The notes under the pieces: model-generated
What the model saw: only the letters and a program-made list of their open reading frames with translations
Told to the model about the DNA's origin: nothing
Databases searched by the model: none
Program-made: the position numbers and the translations under genes
DNA from: Rotaria macrura
Taxonomy: Eukaryota > Rotifera > Eurotatoria > Philodinida > Philodinidae
NCBI GenBank assembly: GCA_900239685.1
Contig: OENT01000873.1
Coordinates: forward strand, 1-64,000
Reading direction: 5' to 3'
Length of the DNA: 64,000 bases
Part shown: positions 35,301-49,154 of the stretch, one piece after another
How positions within the stretch are numbered: position 1 is the first letter of the stretch
Layout of the letters: each line of letters opens with the position of its first letter

Positions 35301-38300
35301 CTGCAAATGGTTGATCAATTGAAATCGATTGGACTGGAGGTATCACGAATGAACGATCTGGATTCAAACCTATTTCATATATTGATAAATATAATCGAAA
35401 CTTTTACTTCTTTGTCTTACGCATATCATCGGCTAACGAATGAACAGATAAACATTTTAATGATGGTATTTCAAATAGAGCTGGATGAAACAGTAATTGA
35501 CGTGCAGTGGGTCGTTTTAATGGAGAAGTTTCGAGACATTTCAAGATGAGATCCTATTTTAAAAATAAACACATCAAGGTTTTCTTTTAATATTGATTAA
35601 ATAAGGATGCAGAAGTTTTATGTTACTTTTTGCACAGGATCATCAAGTGTTTGAATAGCTTCAGTCACAATCTCGTCCGTTACTGAATGTACATCACCAT
35701 TTCCACCAATATCAAGATTGATCATCTAAATAGTTTAGGATAAAATAACCAACGAAATACAACAATAAAACGTTTTCGCTTTACATTTACTACAAATAAA
35801 AATTTCACTCTCGAATGAAAGATTTAAATAATCGCGAGTAATGAATATCTGTATTCAATTGCCTTGATCTGAAATTCTTCACAACATTATTCCTAATTGA
35901 AGTTACTTCATTACAGTCGGTTTGAATTTTCATCCTATTTTCATATCAAGACTCGAGTACGTATCAAAAGTTGGTTTTCCAAATTGATCAGAAAGAAATC
36001 ATACGTTTTATTTTATGAAAAAGGAATTGAATGATATTGGAATCATACAAGAACAAATTATTTTAGATTTGTTTTTTCATTCTATTACTAACAGAATGAT
36101 TGCCATTCATTTTCCAAAATATCTTGAATCGTCAAGTAACTTTTTCAGGAGAGAGATTTTGGTGATGAACGAATTCGAAGAAAAATATGACTATTTTCGT
36201 GTGGCTCATTTCAATTTCATGTTACAATCACTTGAATAAGTATGTCTTTATTATCTTGAAAGTCTCTATTTAGATCCGTAAATATTTTGAAAAGTCAATC
36301 ATCATTCAAAACTTTTGTTTCTGACATGTTACCAATCATTATATGAAATATAGTATGTATCGTTTTCTATTGTCACTACACTGGATTCCGGACTTTGATG
36401 TTCTAGATGGCGCTATCTTTAAACTTAGCTGTCTTCGATGCTTGTACCAGTAATTACAGCGTTGTTCAATAGTCTATAGTCCATACTATATCAACCACCG
36501 TATGAGTTTGTGTGTATGATGTAGAAAGTCAAATTACATCACTTTCATTCGTGTATCTCATATTTGATTGGTTGCAAAGTTCTGTCGAGGTGCATGCGCA
36601 ATTCTGTATCCTGGATGTAAAACTGCACATGTTTGCTATCGAATAGTTTTATTTATGTTGGTAAATTGTGATTTTCTTTGAAAAGCGTTTGATAACTCAA
36701 AATTTATAATTGTACACATTCATCCTATTTCGATACGCTGTGTTCAATGTGTATTTCGCTGACAAAAAATTTATTCCTATTCTCTTCCACTCTTGCACAT
36801 GATACGGGAAAAGAGTTTTGATATGCTCATAAATTCCGAAAAGTAAAATTCATCGAACCTAAACATCAAATTCGTATCACAAAAAGACTTCGATGCATGC
36901 AAGGAAAATCGAATAAAAATAGTAGTAGAATCGTTGCACTCAAAAACACCGTCAGTAAATGATTTCATTTACGACTGGCAATAAAATGTGATCATAATAG
37001 AAAATTACAATTTTATATACGATATTCGTATTAAATTAATCATGTATGATTATAGACCAAACATGAAGAAAACGGAATGTAGTGTTTTATGGAATGATTC
37101 ATTATTGATATTTTAGAATTCAATAGAAAAGCATTCTTGAACAATACTTACTTCGAGTGTAACCATTCCAAGTGAATAAATATCGACAGCTGTTGTAATG
37201 TGGCTTATCTCTAAAATCAGAAATGTAAAAGTCAAATATCATTTTGTTTGATTATGTTTCTAATCATAATCAACCTCCATCAATTTCCGGTGCTTGAAAA
37301 TGTATATTTTTAGCTGCTGAATCTGAATAACTTTTCACATGACGGTGCAACACATCCGGAGCAACTATATAAATAGAAAAAAAAAGGTCCTGAGAATACT
37401 TCATTTCATACTACCGATTACACAATCATCAATTGTTTATGACTAAAAGAAATTTAGTGCATCGTTTTTGAAAAACAAGACAACAAGCATAAAAAGATGA
37501 AAACAAGTGTGTTAAAACAAATACACCTACCGATTCCCAAGTCAGCAAATGCTTTCAATTGAGGATAATGAACTGTACATATAGACATAGAAGGGATGCA
37601 ATTATTAAATTGTCGTTTAATCTTTGTATGTAGAAACTTGATAAAACAAGCCAACTTACTCGATCCAATTTTCAATAGACCGGTATTTTGAATAAAAATT
37701 GTATCACATGTTAGATTACCATGAATGATTGGTTCTTCACAAGAATGTAAATAACTATAAAAATTAAAAGAAAATAATTCTGTGGAAATTTTCTTTTAAA
37801 TATTAATTTGATCAAAGAAAAGTTTTGAGCATTTACTTGAATTACATATGCTACGAATAGGATGAAACACTATTTTTCCACTTGAATCTACACTCACATT
37901 ATTCGTCTGAGATTAACATGTGAAACAAGATACAACGGTTCCATGCCAATCATATAGAAACTATTTTATTCGATCCATTTAGGGAGATATATAATTTTTC
38001 ATCCACCATTTCATAAACTCACATCGACTATTTCTATGGTAACCATGACATAAAAACGGCTGAAATTCTTTTAACGAGACACATGATATTAACATCGGTT
38101 ATTTGTTCTGTTACCTAGAAAACTCTTGCATCGGATGGTCATAATTAACACGCGAATATGAGACAAAAAATTCTACTATCTGTTTCAAAATCATTGTACT
38201 TGCATGTTGTTACCTATTACAGAGTTGTTTCTCTCGTAAATATCAATACGCAATTCTATATCCATGATAAGTAGATAAGAATCGATGATAAGGTCACATT

Positions 38301-40293
38301 GATCTTCAAACAAACTCTATGCATTAGTATCGATGTGGATCATTTGAAATATTCGCTTCGGGAGAAATTCAAGTGATGAGAATATTCTTATGATAAGTTG
38401 ATTGCTAGTTTTTGAAGTATTCCTACCGTAACATTTCACAGATGACTTATGGATCATGCTAAAGCTCATGATATATAGCATCAACATTGCTTATATCCGA
38501 TTGGTCGATGTATATTCATGTTTATGCTTTATGTTTTGTATTTTGATGACTATTAATAATCATTGATTAGATCCAAGCTCAATCGGTAATCTTCGTAGAT
38601 CTGAAAATCGCTTGTAAACATTTTTAATTCTACTTATATATTTAGCTGAGTAAGAAATTGATCGATGAACATTTTCAAATCTTATCAAGAAAATTTTTCT
38701 TTCTACATCGAAAAGAAAACAAACTAAAACTTCATAACAATATTCTTATTTATTTATAACGTACTTAAGTGCTGATAATAATTGAATACACCAACGTCTC
38801 CATGAATTTTTCGATAGATTTTGTTTAGTCCTTTTTGTTTTACGTAGAAACTGTTTTAACGAACCACTTGACATATACTCCGTTATGAAAACAGCCTAAA
38901 AAATAAATAAAATTTATCGTTTTGACATTCTAGTTCCAATTGATTATAGACTTTATTTGTTAATGATATCTCGAAATAATTTCATCATGTGGAAAATATA
39001 ATCATGTGTCAATACAATATTTCATGGAAAGAGAACGTCAAACGTTTTAGGACAAAATTTGAATTGATTTTTAGATGGATTGGAAGCAAAAATATCGAAC
39101 TTTCCAAATGTAAAATCTCAGAGAAACGAAGAAATTTAAAAATTAATTTCCATAACCAAGAAGAAAACTTTTTTTAAATGCTTCTAAGACTCTTTGTAAA
39201 CATACGTCAAACGGACATGTTTAAATTTCGGTACTGTGATAATCAAGAGGAAGAAAAAAATGTAAATTGTATTACAAGGTAAAAAGAGATGTAAAGAAAG
39301 TTTTTCGTACGGTATAACTAACTGAGTTAATCGATTCAATAAGCTAAAGTACTGACTTTAAATATCGATTCATTTTATTTTTGAGACAAAGTATTTTCTT
39401 TCTCGACTTTTGTCTTAGATATCTCAAAGATCTTTCTATTGTTCTGAAAAAATGATGGTGATTACAGTCGGATTTTAAGGTTCATTTGAAATTTATTCGA
39501 TTAAGTCATAAAGCAACGCAAGATGTGTCAAGAACTGTTCGATTCAATCTTTCTTTGATGAACTGTGAATGTCACAAGACTATATGACGATGAAAAATCG
39601 AAGATGTGCGTTAAAAAAATGTATTACTCGTGGTCGATCATCATGTTTCGTACGATCTTGCCAATATCCATGAAATTTTACAATATTCATGTGGTTTAAT
39701 TCAATTAATTTATCGAAAACTTCACTAATTTTATTCTAGAAAAATGAAGACATTCAAGAAATCAAACGTTCATTTTCGATATTGAATCTTACGTGTTGGA
39801 TATCACTAATTTTCTTCTCGGAAAACAAAACTTCATTCCAAACAACTTCAACACCTTCTTCCGTATCCATTGCCAAATAGGATGCATCGATACCGGGAAT
39901 ATCACGTTGAGCAACCTTGAGAAAATAAGATGTTTACTTTGTATGTATGCATGTGTTTTGTATAAAAGTGCATTGAAAAGAAAAAGAAAATAAACACACT
40001 GTTTCACGTCGTTTTTGCCACCGAGCACATGGACTTGATTCAATATAAACTGGTTCATCTTCTTCTTCTTCATCATCGCTTTGTTTTTTGTGTTTATTTG
40101 AGCCACTATTTGTTGTTGGTGGTGGTGGTGCTGTTGCTGTTGTTGTTATTTCATTTCCACCACCGACATCTTTATTCTAAATAAATACAAATAAAATGTC
40201 GTTTGAAAACTCGCTACTCTTCTGTGCCATTCAGAGTTCTACTAGTCTCACCTCATCTTCCATAACAACTGTTTCGTCTTTTTCCTGATTCAT
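32314..40293 (-). CDS. NRBP1: Nuclear receptor-binding protein (pseudokinase)
   Basis: Fifteen exons, 699 residues, all joined in frame: 40293-40252, 40176-40000, 39915-39793, 39735-39628, 38895-38765, 37754-37660, 37573-37532, 37364-37275, 37210-37152, 35725-35627, 35553-35421, 35369-35258, 35192-34682, 34616-34497, 32571-32314. The order of motifs matches animal NRBP: SPCARWQKRRE, GIDASYLAMDTEEGVEVVWN, VFITEYMSSGSLKQFL, IIHGNLTCDTIF, HFQAPEIDG, AVDIYSLGM, KRPTARQLLFHPALF, LDKLIEDVQNGLYPIT, and a C-terminal helical part with QSIDKAF. It is a pseudokinase: the lysine of VAIK is Asn (VVWNEV), HRD is HGN and DFG is absent. Animal NRBP1 proteins act as adaptors, including in cullin-RING ubiquitin ligases. 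The acidic N-terminus and the Ser/Thr-rich insert in exon 13 are species-specific. The 42-bp exon 37573-37532 may be optional. Confidence 0.94.
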
Positions 40294-43200
40294 CGTTTAT
40301 ATATACATATATATATATATATATGTATATGTATATATATATTAGCACGAGGCTATTTTCTTGTTGTTTTTTTTTGGATAACACAAAATTAAACTGGAAA
40401 ATACATGAAAGGAAAGAAAACTATCGTTGCTTTTTTGTACGAAGATTCCCAAAAAATATATTTGTATAATCGTCTTTTACAATGCTGGATAATAAAAGTA
40501 ACAGAATAGAATCTGTCAGCACTAATAATGGCTGTGTGTGTGATAAAAAAAAAAGAGGAAAAAACATACGACCACAACGATCGAATGGCAATGCACGTTT
40601 TCAATCCAGAAGTAGGGGGCGTGCATAGAAGAAGAAGAAAGAACAAGAAGAAGAAAAGATCATCCAACTATTAAAAACTAGGTCTGTCTTCCCCTTAGTT
40701 CTTTTTGCCTTCATGTACCGATTGTATATAACATGCAGAGAGATTTGTTTTATTTGGCACATAGAGTCATATTAGCAAATTTCAAGTATATTTTATCTAC
40801 ACATGTCTGTACTTTTATGATCTTACCTAAAACTAATAATACAAGAAAGCAAACTAGAATATTTGTATTCACATTTTATGCATGTTCGGCGGAGAAGCAA
40901 ATATCAAAACACATTCGATCCTACATGTATTGAAAATCATTTATGTCATTTGTCAAAAACTCTTCCCTACCAGTAACAATGACACGTTGTTTTTCTTATC
41001 CATCATTATTACCAGTGCATGTGTCCTTTTATAAAATGTCGAATTAGTTTTCTTCAACGGTTACAAAATATTTTTTCGCAGACTATAATACACATTTCAT
41101 ACTGGTACTCAAAAGAACTCGCAAAAAAAACAACAACAACAATAGGGAGTGAATAAAAATACATATTTTACATTGATTTTACTATTCATACGTTGATAAA
41201 GAGAAAAAAAAATCCTTTTCTATGCTTTTGGTCTTCATCCGAACATGCACATAAAACATATGTTGCCTCTTTACATCATCTTGTTTTCATAAGTAGTACT
41301 TGTTCAGTAAGAAAAAACAAAGAGTGGTGGTGTACAATTATGATGATGTTTTCGTTCGTTTTAATAGACTTTATCATCTTACACGAGCATGGGAGAAATC
41401 GAACCTCGACATGAGATTATGTGCTAGTATTTCTTTTTCTTTCGATGTTTTGTTTTTCTTTACCTGTTCCCCGCTTCGATGACTATGGTATCCTGAACTT
41501 GTTCGTCTTATTGTTACAATACGCAACATTATAAATGCTTGAAAATGTTCACATACATTGAGAGATAAAATTGATGCTCCGATGATACACTATTTAAACC
41601 CATCGAATATTCGAAGATATCATAAAATATAAATACACGATTGATGTGAAGAAAGAAAAAGAGAAAATGAATTTGCTATATCTTGACTATTCTGGGTAGC
41701 AGCAGAAGAAGGTTACATACATACTCTTTTAAACCTTTAGGTTACATACATACTCTTTTAAACCTTTAGGTTACAACAAGAAAAGCAAGATAAAAAGTTC
41801 GACACGTAATCACAAAAAGTAGAGAATGACGGTTCTGTACATTTTAGTGCATTCGCATGTGTAGAAATACCATCACATACTTGTTTCTGTATCTATTCAT
41901 CAAATCTAACAAGAAACGGTGAAATGCCTATTTTAAGATATCCGTATTCTCAATAATTACGTTTTTCAACAGTACTTTCCTTTCCATGAACTGAACTATT
42001 ATTTGATCTGAAAAGACAAAATGAATATGTATCATGTATCCATGCATAGTACAAATGAATTTTATCTTATCCATATGAAAAACTGATGATTAATATTATT
42101 AGACAATGAAAAACCTACAAACAAACTTAAATATGATTGACTCATTCTGCTAAAAGATAGATTCCTGAATGAAATCAATATTTTCCTAGATTCTTCTTCA
42201 ATTAACTGTAAGAAATTTTACATATCATATTTTTAATAGTCATTTTTTGTAATAGTAATAATTAAGAAGACGTTATTCAATGTCGAGAGAAAAATATTAA
42301 TCAATCAATGCTTTTCTTTAAAAGCATAACGCTTCGATAATTGAAAACAACTCATGAAAAATAAACTATTAATTATTTCAAAATATTTACAAATCAATTG
42401 TCATCGAGATTCAATTTCAAGTAGTACATAAGTTAACGTTAGTTTAGTAAACATATGAAATAGGACGCTGTTGAAGATCGCACAAGTACTCAAAACAAAT
42501 TTGATCTTAACATCTCTACTAAATTTAGATTAATCATATTTTATTTTGTTTATTGAAAATCATTTTATTGGAACTCGACCTCATGTCATTCTTCTATCGA
42601 TGTTTACGAAAACGTACGCACATGAAATCAAATCAATATTTTGTAAAAGATCAATTTTCTCTTATGACATCGTTAAAAACTATATACATATGAAATATGA
42701 TCCACGTATGAGCAGTGAGTGCAACTAGTTTACATTATAAACAAAATAACTATTTGTACAGATTATTTATAACTTTCAAAATTAATTCGTCAAAGTTCAA
42801 ATCTGCATACTAGATGCATCATACGTTCAACTAGACAATGCATCTGAAGTATCGACTAGATTTTAGTCGTTCTCAATCGTATTTTATAGTTCAACAGATG
42901 AGATAAGAAAATAGATAGATAATTCGAAAAAGTGTACCATTTAGTCCTATATTATATCACGCTCAAAATGAGAAATTAGAGAAATCAGTGCATAAAAACT
43001 GCGTCAATCATCACAATATACAATACTGTTCACAAGCTTTCTGTACACAATTTCAACTATTTCCATTCCAGCAAAATATTTAAAAAAAAACTACTTGACT
43101 GATGTGTCTAATTATAATTACAAAATTAGAATCAATCATCTAAAATATTATTACATCGAGTTCAGCAAGCGTGAACTACGCTCCCATGAATTGGACAGAT

Positions 43201-43467
43201 GTCAGTAAAAGTCGAATGCTTTTTGCCAGTATTTTAAAATATAGAAAAAGATAATTTATCATTTCATCATCAAACGATTAAATGTATTCCATCGAATATG
43301 TCAATGAAAAACACGATTGCAATGTACTGCGCTCTTCTAGTGAGGTAGTATCCTTAACAACCATCAAGCTGTATGGTATGATGTAAAAATTTCATTGATA
43401 ATAATTTTCAAAAACTTCTACTTACACGTCTCGTTAGCAAACCTGAATACATTGAATAACTCATAAT
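40294..43467. other. Intergenic between divergent NRBP and DNAL1 genes
   Basis: An AT microsatellite (ATATAT/ATGTAT) lies at 40300-40342, next to the NRBP start codon. A 29-bp tandem duplication lies at 41711-41775. Short frames such as 40733-40933 and 41193-41414 look random. Promoters of both genes must lie here, but I cannot point to elements. Confidence 0.45.
41711..41775. repeat. Two-copy 29-bp tandem duplication
   Basis: GGTTACATACATACTCTTTT followed by AAACCTTTA occurs twice head to tail (41711 and 41740). A third partial copy, GGTTACA, starts at 41769. The copies are identical, so the duplication is recent. Confidence 0.9.
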
Positions 43468-45289
43468 ATGGTGAGAAATATTTCTAATAGACAAAAATCA
43501 ATATACATTATTTATTTAACATAGGCGACGAAAACTAGTATGACAACAAAGGAAGCCTTGGCTAAATGGGTAAGATCTGATGAGAAAACTGAATAAAGAA
43601 AATGATTTCTATTTTGTTTTTATTAGGAAGAAAAAACTCAGCAGAAAGCCTCGGAAACAAAAGAAGTTCTACTCTATGGACAGTTTCCACCGATCGATAA
43701 AATGGATGCTTCTATTTCGACCTTAGTTAATTGCGAGTACGATTATAGTTTCTATTGTTTCCTCGTTTTTACAGTATAATCTTTTTAGAAAATTATCTCT
43801 ATCAACAAATACGATTGAAAAAATAGCTAATCTTAATGGATTAAGTAAGTACTGATTATTGAATAATATGATGAACAATTGTCTTGAATTTGAATTTAGA
43901 AAATTTAAAAATTCTTTCACTCGGTCGAAACTTAATAAAGAATCTTGTTGGTCTGGTAAGAAGTCTTTCATAGATTTCATTGTTTTGAATATTGTAGATG
44001 CCAATGAACGGAATCATTCATGAAAAATATAGTTTACGTATTGCCGAAAAAACTTCAGTCATAAGTTTGATCTCAATTGACTTTCTAGCATTCATAGTAA
44101 ATAGTCTCGTCGAACTTGTCTCATAATTATATTATTCCTAGTCAATAAAATTTGATTATCAACTGTCTCTTACTGAAATTCCGAGGTCTAACATAAATTT
44201 CTTTATACGTATAAGACGTCATCGTGGTTACAATGAGATATACTATTTCGAAGAGACAAGCGAAGAAAATTTAAGCTACGCAATACTAAGTACTTTGAAG
44301 CAAACTCGTGCAAGAGTTTGTCTATTTATTTTTTTAAACCGAAATTTAATGACATCGAATGATCAAGTTTAGTATGACAAGATGAATCATATGATCAAAT
44401 GACATTTTCAGTCATCAATGCGCTATTTAGGAAAATATTCGACTAGATGAAGGTTAATCGAAGTCTGCGGAGCATTATTCGATACGATTGAATTCGATTA
44501 GACAACTTTGATCATCGTGTCAAATCCGATCATACTCAATGATTATTATTCAATTTTCTTACCATTAGAGACTTTGTCAGTAGTAATACTCAACAAACGA
44601 AGGGTTTTTTCTTTCTACGAACCTGTCTCTGTCAATTTTATTCAGAATAGAATCGTCTAGTGATATTCATTAACTTCTTGGTAGCTAATTAACGGTTAAT
44701 TCGCGGGCAAGAAACTTTCTACGAGCTTTACAGATATTATCATAAAATACATTTTTAGGACAGATGACTTATTGATGAGTGTTCTTATTAGAATAAGTGT
44801 TACTAGAAACATTTATGATAATTTTTTTCAGGAAGCTGTTGGTGATTCACTCGAAGAATTATGGATATCGTACAATCAAATAGAGAAATTGAAAGGTATT
44901 GGTGGAATGAAAAAATTGAAAGTACTCTATATGAGTAATAATCTTGTTAAAGAATGGGGAGAATTTCAAAAATTAGTAAGAAAAAAGAAAATCATCATTT
45001 TGGTTGTCTTTATTAGCTAACACTTTTGATTTATTCATCATCAGGCGGAATTACAAACACTTCATGAGCTGGTCTTCACTGGAAATCCATTACATGATAA
45101 GTTCTTGGAAGATAACGATGGAAAGCAAGAAATATGGCAAGCAGAAGTTCAAAAACGTTTAAAACCATTAAAAAAACTCGATGGTACAGTTTTAATTCTA
45201 TTGATTCGTTTAAATTGATTTCTCTCGTTTCTTTATTTTTTGCTTCAATAGGTTTACATATTATCCGTGGAGAAGAAGGCGGTGAATAA
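43468..45289 (+). CDS. DNAL1: Axonemal dynein light chain 1
   Basis: Eight coding exons, 196 residues (human about 190): 43468-43470, 43525-43569, 43627-43736, 43789-43844, 43900-43955, 44832-44975, 45045-45183, 45252-45289. Coding exon 1 holds only the ATG; an internal ATG at 43540 is an alternative start. Diagnostic stretches are [77 protein letters not shown] and KPLKKLDG. The protein is an SDS22-type LRR subunit that binds the outer-arm dynein gamma heavy chain and microtubules and regulates ciliary beating, which fits a ciliated animal. A polyadenylation signal is at 45358-45363. The fifth intron is long (876 bp) and the others mostly short. Confidence 0.96.
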
Positions 45290-47580
45290 AATGATGTTGC
45301 ATGAAATTAAAGATCCTATTATTTCATTTTTGTATTTTTATGTTCTTTATATATCAAAATAAATGAAACTCTCTCTTCACATTCGAATGAACATGTCTTA
45401 CAAGCACGTTCTTTGTCATCCTAGTTACACTTACGTGAATGTTGAGCAATTAAAATAAATATTGATACTTAATTTCGAGATGCTCTAATCAAAAGATTTA
45501 CAGGAAAACGAGAACATAGCATTGACCATGGCTTCAAATTTAATTAATGACTACTCAGTTCACATGCATAGGTTGAATTTTTCCACCCTGTCCTGTCCTA
45601 TCGTGATAACAAGAAAAATACAAGATTGAAAATCTATTCCTCGTCTGATCCGGTTGACCCATTAGGGCACATTGGAGTACCCTGCTGAATTGTTAGCATA
45701 TCTGTATCTCTATTTTCAATCGAGTTTCTAAGCAACTAAACTTCTACATTCTATCATTGAATAATATTTGATTCAGATCGATTTTATAATAATATACATG
45801 TATGCATCCTGGTTGAGAATTTTTTATGTAGGACTTTACTTGATAGAATACTCAAGAAAAATAGCAACAAACGAAGCGTCAATCCATGCGTTTGAACAAA
45901 AAACGGAAGAATTTCTTTCAAAGATGTTTTTGTGCTGATCTTACGAATAAAATTCTTCTTTCTTTCAGGATTCAATCAACTTAAGAAAATTTTCATTCTA
46001 CATTCGTTGTTGTAGCCGAAATCAATAAAATCGACTGAGTGTATTTGGAAATTTTCCCTGATGAATTTTTCCAAAATGTTAAAGGTTCTTTTGTTTCCTT
46101 ATTCTTGTCAAATTCAAACAAACAATATTAATCAAGTTCATCACCCTTTCTTATATCATAATCATATTCTTCACTTTCACTTCCGTTAATATTACTATCA
46201 TTAAATTCTTCAATTTAATTTCCAAATTCAAATCTTGCGAAAATATCATGATCGTTCTTATGTCGAGTATTTATTCCTGAATTTTCCCTTTCAAAAACTC
46301 AAAACACGCTCTTTCTTAGGATGAAAACTCACAAATCTTTTTACTAATTCACAAGTTATAAGACCTTACCTATCCTGTGGACACCTCTGATACACACCAA
46401 AGTTCTCGTCATATTTCTATTCATCGAGTTATACACACTATCTTCAACTAAGTATTTTACTAAAATAAAAATCTTTTAACGCATATATATAGTGCACTTT
46501 TCTCAGATCTTACCCAACTAAACTCAGGAGAGAAAACAGCTTGTACCTATGATCTTTTCGTACGAAGATCGAACATTACTAATGATTGCATTAATAAAAA
46601 ACTTCCCATTGACACCTCCCCAGCTCGAAAAATCTGACACAAGATCTTGAAATATGAGCGAAAAGCTTACAAGAATTTGACAAAAACTCGTAGTCTCTGA
46701 GATCTTGCATCAGATTGCACAATCAAATTCTTGAAAGATCTTATTAATGTGTAAGATCTTTCAAGAATCTAATTGTGCGACTTGACAAAAGATCTCAGAG
46801 ACTACGATTTTTTGTCTGATCTTACAACGTCATATATGATCAGATGCAGAATCTTATCAGATCTTAACATCTGATTCTTTTGCCCTGGGTCTATTAGATT
46901 AACTGGTGAAAAAAAAGCAAGTTTTAACTTTTTCGATGGTCTTTTCTGATTCTGCAAACAGCTGTTAAGAAGTATTTGTGTTGCGTACCACTTATAGAAG
47001 AAATACATGTAACATTTGTACGCTTCATATCTCGGAAAGACTAGTTTGGGAACACCAAATATTTTGTGTGCAAGTAATTAAACTCTTTACCATCCAATAG
47101 TCAATACAGTATTACTTTATACAACAATTATCGAAAATAAAAAAGAGATTGGATTTGAAATCGATACAAGCATTTTTTTCTAGTAAATTTGATCGACTAT
47201 CAATTGATTAAAACACTAGTTTTTGTCATTGTTCCATCATTCAGATATTGAGCCTGCGAAATCGAAAATTTGGAAAAAATTCGAATTTTTCGAAACAAAT
47301 TTTTCTACACCTACAGTCAAAATAAAGGTGATTCGGAATTTTTGTGCTATAATTTTAGATGACTTAGTTCTTCATTACATTAGATTCACAGTTGGGTAGT
47401 TGAACAGTAATCAAGAGCAAAACTAATGGATGCACTTGAAAATTCAACGCAAGATAAATTAATCACATATGCATAGAACTTTAATCGTAAGATTGAGCCA
47501 GATGCAGACTTACCGATTGAGGTATAGGGTCTATCCACCATTGAAAGTTGAAAATGTATCCGATGTTCTGCCAAATTTAA
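45290..47580. other. Intergenic, with one foldback element
   Basis: Apart from the foldback element at 46618-46889, no gene or RNA is recognised. Short open frames (45784-45975, 46802-47008, 47386-47574) have no features. Confidence 0.45.
46618..46889. repeat. Foldback element (CCCAG ends)
   Basis: The left end CCCAGCTCGAAAAATCTGA is an imperfect inverse of the right end TCTGATTCTTTTGCCCTGGG. Inner arms share CGTAGTCTCTGAGATCTT and ATTCTTGAAAGATCTTA with their complements around a centre near 46752. The arms are fairly diverged, so this is an older copy. About 272 bp, non-coding. Confidence 0.7.
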
Positions 47581-47861
47581 ATGACTCTCATGGTAAATTC
47601 TGGCAGAAAGTCAGATGAAGCACTTCCTTCTAAAATTGTCAGACAACCTGCTGAACTTTTAGTTCATCTCATTTTTCAACATCATCGACAACGTTGGTCA
47701 GGTGAGCTTCAGTCTTTTTTTTTTTGAAGTTCGATCCCTGTTTATAACATTGATATTACAAATTCAAACATGAAAAATATATCAAGCCATTCTTTTCTTG
47801 ATTCTTCGCAGAAAGAACAAGTAAAAAGTATATGCGAGATTTAGACAGACGACAAAAATAG
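47581..47861 (+). CDS. Possible two-exon small protein, unrecognised
   Basis: ATG 47581 opens a 121-bp exon to a good donor (CAG/GTGAGC at 47702). A pyrimidine-rich acceptor (TTCTTCGCAG at 47811) joins in frame to 47812-47861. The product would be 56 residues, basic, with ELLVHLIFQHHRQRWS and MRDLDRRQK. No family is recognised. It may be a remnant of a larger gene or chance. Support is only the coding-like composition and the matched splice phase. Confidence 0.25.
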
Positions 47862-49154
47862 TTACCATCTAATTCAAAAATAAATGAACTATGCTGAAAA
47901 AGGAAAATTTCAAAGAACAATTGCCCATTTACTTCGCACTTGGTTACACGGTTGTAAGCTTCTTCTTCAATCAATTCTCAATTGAAATACAAAGTAGATT
48001 AGTCCAGTTTTTATAATAGCCTTATCTATTGGCTGTAAATGAAAACTCATGTGAATTGATAGAAAGGAGCCGACGAGGGTTTCTGGTTATCAGTGAAATC
48101 TTTCTAGTAAACTCAAAAATTTTTGTCGATAAAGATATAGATACAACCACATTGATGCACATTAGCAGATTCATACAGAGGAAAAATTTCAATTATGTAC
48201 TACAAATAGATCAAGAGATAACCGACGAGTCCATGCCTATCATAGGAAAAAATAGAGATTTCAAAAGTTCATCGATCGAAAAGAAAAATCAGAAGCTGAA
48301 AAGTATTCAAATTTTTCAATTCATTGGACAAAACTATTCATTGTTACTTGAATTTTCAACCAAAGTATACATGCACAAAGACGTGTATTTATTTTCAATT
48401 TGATTTTTATTCATCAACAACCAATCAATTTTCCATCATTATTTAATTCCACTTGTACAGGGACGAAAGTAAACAAAAGTTCACATTTTAGTTCAAGACT
48501 TCAATAAAGACCAAAAAAAAAAATGAATTTCATATTTCCAGTTTAGATATCTATTAACTATAAAACAAGATATCACAGAATAAAACATATTAATAGCGAA
48601 GATTATGATCGTACTCATTCAATATTCTCATAGAATTAATATTCGACAGTTGTAATGCTTCCCATGTTGATCATATTTTTTTCATCTTCTATACCTGATT
48701 ATCTGTAGATTGTTGACAATAACATCTTCTGCACACTACGATAGCGACGTCATGTGGCACGATCGAAATGACAGTTAGCCTTCTTCTTCTCTCCTTCTGT
48801 TTTTTAGGAGCAGAACGGAAAATTTTACGGTACAAAATAGACAAAAATAATAACTTCGGTGACATTTATTATGTGAGCAAACGCTTTGAGTCAAAAGGAC
48901 CACTGCTGACGCCATAAAGTAGTAGAAGTAGTAGGAGAGTGGAAGAAAATAAATTGCTAAGTCTCTGTTTACATGTTTTCTGTGATTCTTAGAACAGATA
49001 TAGATTCTATTTTTGTTGTTATTTCGACGAAAAAATGGTAGGAAAAACAAATAAAGAACTGTTAAATGATATATACCGATCTTAGTGTTCGACTGATTAT
49101 TACATTTGATCTATTGGTTGCACATATACAATCATACAGACAGACGAGTCAACG
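47862..49154. other. Intergenic, no gene recognised
   Basis: A 124-codon plus-strand frame at 48029-48403 has no recognisable domain and an AT-driven composition. I leave it uncalled. The promoter of the secreted protein gene at 49155 should lie at the right end. Confidence 0.4.

Noticed and set aside
36015..36239. 74-codon plus-strand frame in an NRBP intron
   Set aside because: It has no recognisable features and lies wholly within a clear intron of the minus-strand gene.
48029..48403. 124-codon plus-strand open frame
   Set aside because: It has no domain, splice context or repeat relation; open frames of this length occur by chance in this much sequence.
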